Source: Flavobacteriaceae bacterium (GTDB taxonomy: Bacteria > Bacteroidota > Bacteroidia > Flavobacteriales > Flavobacteriaceae). From it: DNA of 9,879 bases. Shown here one piece after another: positions 6,394 to 9,879 of this stretch (the first letter of the stretch is position 1; the number at the start of each line of letters is the position of its first letter). The translations under genes were made by a program, and so were the position numbers. Below the pieces are notes generated by a model. The model did no database searches and was not told where the DNA came from. It saw only the letters and a program-made list of their open reading frames with translations. Location: positions 1 through 9,879 of the forward strand of contig NZQO01000057.1 of NCBI GenBank assembly GCA_002693605.1, read 5' to 3'.

Positions 6394-8664
6394 CTAATCT
6401 ACCGTATACCGAATACCCACGAACCCGCGAATTCCCTGGTTGGGAGCGTATACATAGCTCGGGTCGAAGGTGAGGGCATACGGGTTGTTCGGCGTTGCGA
6501 CCGGCTCTCCCTGTTGGTTGAAGGTTACCTCCTTATCGAACGGATCGTTCGCCCGCGCTATCAAAAAAGGTGTGCTCTGGTTGGGTGTCCAATCCAGGAT
6601 GTTTTTCACTCCGCCATAAACTTCAAACGGCCCCCACCCGGTATGGGTAATTTGAATATTCTGAACGCTCCAGGCCGGACTGTATTCGGGCCGCGGATCT
6701 AACGGGCCTAGCAGGGGCAATCGCATTGGGCCGTATAGATTCCCGGTATAATCTACCATAAAATCGTATTCAAAATTTGTATACGTAAGGGCCCACGTTG
6801 CCGTGTAACGCTCGGTTAAAATTTGCCGAATTGTGGTATTGTTCTCGGTCTGGTTAACCTCCTGAAAGGTAACGCCCACGATTGCCTTGAATTGATTCGA
6901 AAAATTGGCATCCAGGTTTAAGCTCGCCCCCTTGGAGGTAGCGTACCCATTTAAATTATCATATATAATCGCATTGGCGTCGGTATCGTAATCTGGCAAT
7001 ATAGCATTCGAAAAATGCGTGTACCATGTGGCCGCCTCGAGCCCCAAAATCGTTCCGTTGGTGAAGTAGAACTTGGTGAGGTAGTTAAGGTTGATGTTGA
7101 GCGACCGTTCGGGGTTCAACTCCTCTTCAATAATGACCTCCCGTGCGCCAGTGAGGGCAGCGTGCTCTTCGGTAAAGAGGTTAACTACCCTAAAACCGGT
7201 ACCCGCATTCAGGCGCAGAATATGATCTTCTGAAATTTTCCAGCGGTAAGCGAGCCGTGGGGTAAAGATGCTTCCGTGGCGACTATCGTAGTCATACCGG
7301 GCGCCCAACAGCACCGTATGTTGATTATTAAAGCGGATTTCGTCCTGAATGAAGAGCGACGGGATGAACACCTCCTCCGGGTCGGTGGTTCCATCCCGCA
7401 CGGTCGCGGGGGTGTTGTCATCATAAAAAGTATACTTTCCGGCGGTACCGATCAGTATATCATGGTTGCCAAATTGCTTGGGCCACGTAAGCTGGGTAAA
7501 GCCAATACGCTGTTGCGCAAGGCAGGGTAGGTCACCGTATACCGAATTTTGGTCATGGTCGGTATACGAGAGCATCAGATCTATTTTTTCTGAAATGGGA
7601 AGTTGGTAATTTCCCAAAATTTCAAACCGGGTGGTATAGATACTCTCGCCATATACCTCGTCTCCCCCTCGAAACGTGGGGTTCCATTGCAGTTCGCCAC
7701 CCCATCTATCTTCATAGTAAAACCGTCCCGCCACAGTTGCGGTGCGGTTGTACTTGCGGTTAAATGACCATTTATTGAAAACCGAAATACGGTCCTGCAG
7801 GGTAACATCGGTAAAGTTATCGCCGTTTGCATCTATCGGATTCGAATAATTAAAGTAATTGGTTCCAAAGAGACTCGTGGCGCCCTCCAATTTAGTGGAA
7901 AGGCCCACGTCCACATTGGTTTCTCCCCAACCGGTCACAAAAGTATCGAGGAAAAGAGCCGGTGCGTGTTCCGGTAGTTTTGTAATAACGTTAATTAGCC
8001 CGCCAACGGCCTCGCTTCCATACAGCGAAGAGGCTGGCCCTTTTACAATTTCGATGCGCTCGATTAGCGAATTCGGAATTCCGGAGAGTCCGTACACCGT
8101 CGATAACCCGCTTACAATGGGCATCCCGTCTATGAGCACCAAGGTATACGGGCCTTCCAAGCCGTTAATGTGGATATCTCCCGTGTTGCAAATATTGCAG
8201 TTCAATTGGGGGCGCACCCCATTCACGTTCTGCAGCGCCTCGAAAACATTCGAGGTAGGGTTTTTCTTCAGGAAGGTGGGGGTATACACCTCTACAGGCA
8301 CGGGGCTTTCCTTTCGTAAAACCGGTTTCAACGTACCGCTAATCACAATTTCATCGAGACCCGTATCTTCGGTTAGCTGAAAATCGACAGTGGCCTCCTT
8401 ACTAAATAGCTCGACAGTTTTCGTCTGAGTGGCAAAACCCGTATAGGATGCCGAAATAAGATAGGTGCCTTCTGCCAAATCGCGCAGCACATACTGGCCG
8501 CTTTCATCTGCCACCGCGCCTTTTTGAACGTCGGGCAAATAGATGTTTGCGAACGGAAGCGGTTGGTCGCCCACGCGAACGGTACCCGAAATATCATATT
8601 GGCCAAATGTCTTTCCGCCGATTATAAATCCAAGTATAAGCAGTGTTCGAAAAATAGTATTCAT
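6394..8664 (-). CDS. TonB-dependent outer-membrane receptor with carboxypeptidase-regulatory-like domain, probably metal-related
   Basis: A 756-residue receptor. A signal peptide (about 1-21, ending KTFG before QYD) is followed by a carboxypeptidase-regulatory-like domain (about 24-98; ISGTVRVGDQPLPFANIYLP). A TonB-box-like DEIVISG (104-110) precedes the plug (about 120-230), with LVLIDGMPIVSGLSTVYG (175-192), IERIEIVKGPASSLYGSEAV (201-220) and GGLINVITK (221-229). The rest is an outer-membrane beta-barrel of usual size. The plug carries NCNICNTGDIHINGLEG (155-171) with a CxxC (Cys156, Cys159), uncommon for a plug and a possible metal or metal-complex contact. It is transcribed divergently from a DtxR/MntR-type repressor followed by a ZIP transporter, and its promoter is covered by an inverted repeat. 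This points to uptake of a metal ion or metal chelate across the outer membrane with TonB-ExbBD energy. Substrate not determined. The chain ends FVGIRYTVD rather than in an aromatic residue. Confidence 0.93.
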   Translation of the reverse strand: MNTIFRTLLILGFIIGGKTFGQYDISGTVRVGDQPLPFANIYLPDVQKGAVADESGQYVLRDLAEGTYLISASYTGFATQTKTVELFSKEATVDFQLTEDTGLDEIVISGTLKPVLRKESPVPVEVYTPTFLKKNPTSNVFEALQNVNGVRPQLNCNICNTGDIHINGLEGPYTLVLIDGMPIVSGLSTVYGLSGIPNSLIERIEIVKGPASSLYGSEAVGGLINVITKLPEHAPALFLDTFVTGWGETNVDVGLSTKLEGATSLFGTNYFNYSNPIDANGDNFTDVTLQDRISVFNKWSFNRKYNRTATVAGRFYYEDRWGGELQWNPTFRGGDEVYGESIYTTRFEILGNYQLPISEKIDLMLSYTDHDQNSVYGDLPCLAQQRIGFTQLTWPKQFGNHDILIGTAGKYTFYDDNTPATVRDGTTDPEEVFIPSLFIQDEIRFNNQHTVLLGARYDYDSRHGSIFTPRLAYRWKISEDHILRLNAGTGFRVVNLFTEEHAALTGAREVIIEEELNPERSLNINLNYLTKFYFTNGTILGLEAATWYTHFSNAILPDYDTDANAIIYDNLNGYATSKGASLNLDANFSNQFKAIVGVTFQEVNQTENNTTIRQILTERYTATWALTYTNFEYDFMVDYTGNLYGPMRLPLLGPLDPRPEYSPAWSVQNIQITHTGWGPFEVYGGVKNILDWTPNQSTPFLIARANDPFDKEVTFNQQGEPVATPNNPYALTFDPSYVYAPNQGIRGFVGIRYTVD

Positions 8665-8679
8665 TTAATCTAATCCTAA

Positions 8680-8697
8680 TTTTAGGCAAAGCTAAAA
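8680..8697. promoter_or_regulatory. inverted repeat, candidate operator of the DtxR/MntR-family regulator
   Basis: TTTTAG-GCAAAG-CTAAAA: perfect 6-base arms around a 6-base centre, in the 71-base divergent region between receptor and regulator. It covers the whole -7 box of the receptor promoter (8687-8694, minus strand). The TTTAG/CTAAA arms recall the TTAGG...CCTAA half-sites of DtxR/IdeR boxes. A second, shorter palindrome CCTAA-TT-TTAGG (8675-8686) overlaps its left side. Assignment to the adjacent regulator is inference from position and shape. Confidence 0.5.
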
Positions 8698-8717
8698 AAA
8701 TAATATTGTTTGGCAAA
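8687..8717 (-). promoter_or_regulatory. promoter of the TonB-dependent receptor gene
   Basis: On the minus strand the -33 TTTG (8717 to 8714) and -7 TAGCTTTG (8694 to 8687) are separated by 19 bases. This is the best Bacteroidota-type promoter in the window. It predicts a leader of about 15-20 bases before the ATG at 8664. The -7 box lies inside the inverted repeat 8680-8697. Confidence 0.65.
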
Positions 8718-8723
8718 AAATAC

Positions 8724-8731
8724 TATCTTTG
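8724..8731 (+). promoter_or_regulatory. -7 box of the metal-dependent regulator gene
   Basis: TATCTTTG matches TAnnTTTG exactly and ends only four bases before the ATG at 8736, so the transcript is predicted to be leaderless or nearly so. A TTG at 8706-8708 is 15 bases upstream, a little short for a -33 element. The box is adjacent to the receptor's divergent -33 element. Confidence 0.5.
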
Positions 8732-8735
8732 CAAG

Positions 8736-9395
8736 ATGAATTACAGTTTTTCCGAGGAAAATTACCTGAAAGCCATTTACCACCTGGAACAGTACCTGAA
8801 AGGGGAGGTAAGTACCAATGCCATTGCCGATAAAATGGATACCAAACCCTCTTCGGTGACCGATATGGTACAGAAACTGGCCGATAAGGACCTGCTTACC
8901 TATAAGAAATATAAGGGTGTGCTGCTAACGGCTAAGGGAAAGAAAATCGCGGCGAGTGTTATTCGCAAGCATCGTTTGTGGGAAGTATTTTTGGTGGAAA
9001 AGTTGAATTTCCATTGGGACGAGGTACATGAAATTGCCGAGCAGTTAGAGCATATACAGTCTGAAGAGCTTGTGAAGCGCCTCGACAATTTTCTCGGCAA
9101 CCCCGATTTTGACCCGCACGGCGACCCGATTCCCGATCCGCAGGGGAACGTGAAGAAAACGGAGAAGAAATTACTTTCAGAATGCCTGAAGAACCAACGC
9201 GGCATTTGCGTGGGCGTAAAGGAGTCGAGCGGTGAGTTCCTACAGTATCTAGATAAGAAGAATATTAGTATAGGTACCAAGATAACGGTTTTGGGCAAGG
9301 AATTTTTTGATGGCTCTATGGTAATTCAGGTGGGGCAAGACCAATTTTTCATCTCGAAGGTTATAGCAGAAAACCTATACGTACAAACAAGTTAA
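8736..9395 (+). CDS. metal-dependent transcriptional regulator, DtxR/MntR family
   Basis: A 219-residue repressor. The N-terminal winged helix (about 1-70) has MNYSFSEENYLKAIYHLEQ and the recognition helix region SSVTDMVQKLADKDLL (39-54). The dimerisation and metal-binding domain (about 71-138) contains His79 and Glu83 in KHRLWE, His98 in DEVHEI, and Glu102, Glu105 and His106 in AEQLEH. By my alignment these fall at the same numbers as the DtxR ligands, with Glu replacing DtxR Cys102, as in MntR. A C-terminal SH3-like/FeoA-like section (about 140-219) follows, as in full-length DtxR and unlike short Bacillus MntR. ATG 8736 is chosen over the TTG at 8706, because the TTG lies upstream of the -7 box and the family begins close to SEENYLKAIYHL. 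When metal-loaded it should bind DNA and repress uptake genes. It starts the operon with the ZIP gene. Confidence 0.93.
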   Translation: MNYSFSEENYLKAIYHLEQYLKGEVSTNAIADKMDTKPSSVTDMVQKLADKDLLTYKKYKGVLLTAKGKKIAASVIRKHRLWEVFLVEKLNFHWDEVHEIAEQLEHIQSEELVKRLDNFLGNPDFDPHGDPIPDPQGNVKKTEKKLLSECLKNQRGICVGVKESSGEFLQYLDKKNISIGTKITVLGKEFFDGSMVIQVGQDQFFISKVIAENLYVQTS

Positions 9396-9398
9396 TAT

Positions 9399-9879
9399 AT
9401 GCAGGAGATAATCGATTATTTTGACGGAATAAATCCGGTTTTAGCGGCTTTTTACGCTACGCTATTTACATGGGGACTTACCGCGCTGGGAGCGTCGCTC
9501 ACCTTCTTCTTCAAGGATATGAACCGAAAGTTGTTCGACGGTATGCTCGGTTTTACGGGTGGGGTCATGGTAGCCGCCAGCTTCTGGTCACTCTTGGCCC
9601 CCGGCATAGAAATGAGCCCTGGCGAGGGATTCGAAAAAACTGTTCCCGCCATTGTGGGCTTTGGTCTCGGGGCCTTGTTTATCTTTGCGCTAGATAAGGT
9701 GTTGCCTCACTTGCACATCAATTTCAAGAAAAGCGAGGCCGAGGGTATCAAAACTCCTTGGCACCGGTCTGTACTGCTCACCCTGGCCATTACCATGCAC
9801 AACATACCCGAAGGTCTTGCCATTGGGGTCCTCTTTGGAGGGGCCGCGATGGGATTTGAAGGCGCCAGCATTGGCGGGG
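9399..9879 (+). CDS. ZIP-family metal transporter, 3'-truncated by the window edge
   Basis: The first 160 residues of an inner-membrane ZIP transporter; bacterial members are about 250-270 residues, so the C-terminal transmembrane helices lie outside. Transmembrane segments are visible at about 14-37 (AAFYATLFTWGLTALGASLTF), 47-69 and 81-98, followed by a short loop with HLH (104-106). The helix at 124-147 carries TMHNIPEGLAIG, the HNxPEG signature that forms the metal site in ZIP proteins. ZIP proteins carry Zn, Fe, Mn or other divalent ions towards the cytoplasm; the metal is not readable here. The ATG (9399-9401) is three bases after the regulator's stop, so the two form one operon. Together with the divergent TonB receptor this gives an outer-to-inner membrane metal route under one regulator. 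Confident on family, less so on substrate. Confidence 0.92.
   Translation, partial: MQEIIDYFDGINPVLAAFYATLFTWGLTALGASLTFFFKDMNRKLFDGMLGFTGGVMVAASFWSLLAPGIEMSPGEGFEKTVPAIVGFGLGALFIFALDKVLPHLHINFKKSEAEGIKTPWHRSVLLTLAITMHNIPEGLAIGVLFGGAAMGFEGASIGG

Noticed and set aside
6160..6702. A 180-codon plus-strand open frame crossing the J-domain and receptor genes
   Set aside because: It overlaps two well-supported genes in other frames, its product looks compositionally like a shadow (many Arg/Pro), and it has no recognisable domain.
7859..8380. A 173-codon plus-strand open frame inside the receptor gene
   Set aside because: It is antisense to the conserved plug and early barrel region and has no recognisable motif; a shadow of strongly constrained coding sequence.
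8706..8735. TTG at 8706 as the start of the regulator
   Set aside because: It lies upstream of an exact -7 box and adds ten residues not expected in the family; the conserved N-terminus starts at ATG 8736.

Overview
The window looks like a stretch of a Bacteroidota chromosome, most likely Flavobacteriaceae. The signs are: exact or near matches to the TAnnTTTG -7 box in front of most transcription units, no Shine-Dalgarno sequences, a TonB-dependent receptor and a plug protein that both carry N-terminal carboxypeptidase-regulatory-like domains, and a bacilliredoxin. Genes are tightly packed and base composition looks even, with no sign of recent transfer. I see no insertion sequence, RNA gene, CRISPR array or phage remnant.

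Layout, left to right. (1) The C-terminal part of an enoyl-CoA hydratase (+), followed by a hairpin terminator overlapped by the promoter of the next gene. (2) A PA0069-type radical SAM protein (+). (3) A secreted protein with a TonB plug domain but no beta-barrel, which continues into a TPR-like helical region and a DUF2135-like C-terminus (+). (4) A minus-strand block: a bacilliredoxin, with its own terminator, then a two-gene unit of a PlsC-type acyltransferase and a YedJ-like HD phosphohydrolase that overlap by one base. (5) A membrane-anchored TerB/J-domain co-chaperone of DjlA type (+), ending one base from the stop of a convergent TonB-dependent receptor (-). (6) Divergent from the receptor, a DtxR/MntR-family metal-dependent repressor and, three bases later, a ZIP-family metal transporter that runs off the window (+).

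The most coherent functional unit is the right-hand end (6394-9879). It holds an outer-membrane receptor with a CxxC in its plug, a metal-sensing repressor and an inner-membrane metal transporter. In the 71-base divergent region an 18-base inverted repeat covers the -7 box of the receptor promoter. The simplest reading is a metal-acquisition locus in which the regulator shuts off receptor synthesis when metal is sufficient. The metal itself cannot be read from the sequence.

The other point of interest is the barrel-less plug protein at 1720-3420. It is an intact gene with receptor-like N-terminal domains and an unrelated C-terminal half. Two hairpin terminators that share bases with the promoter of the next gene show how compact the non-coding DNA is. 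Functions are read from motifs and remembered family patterns; no database search was possible.
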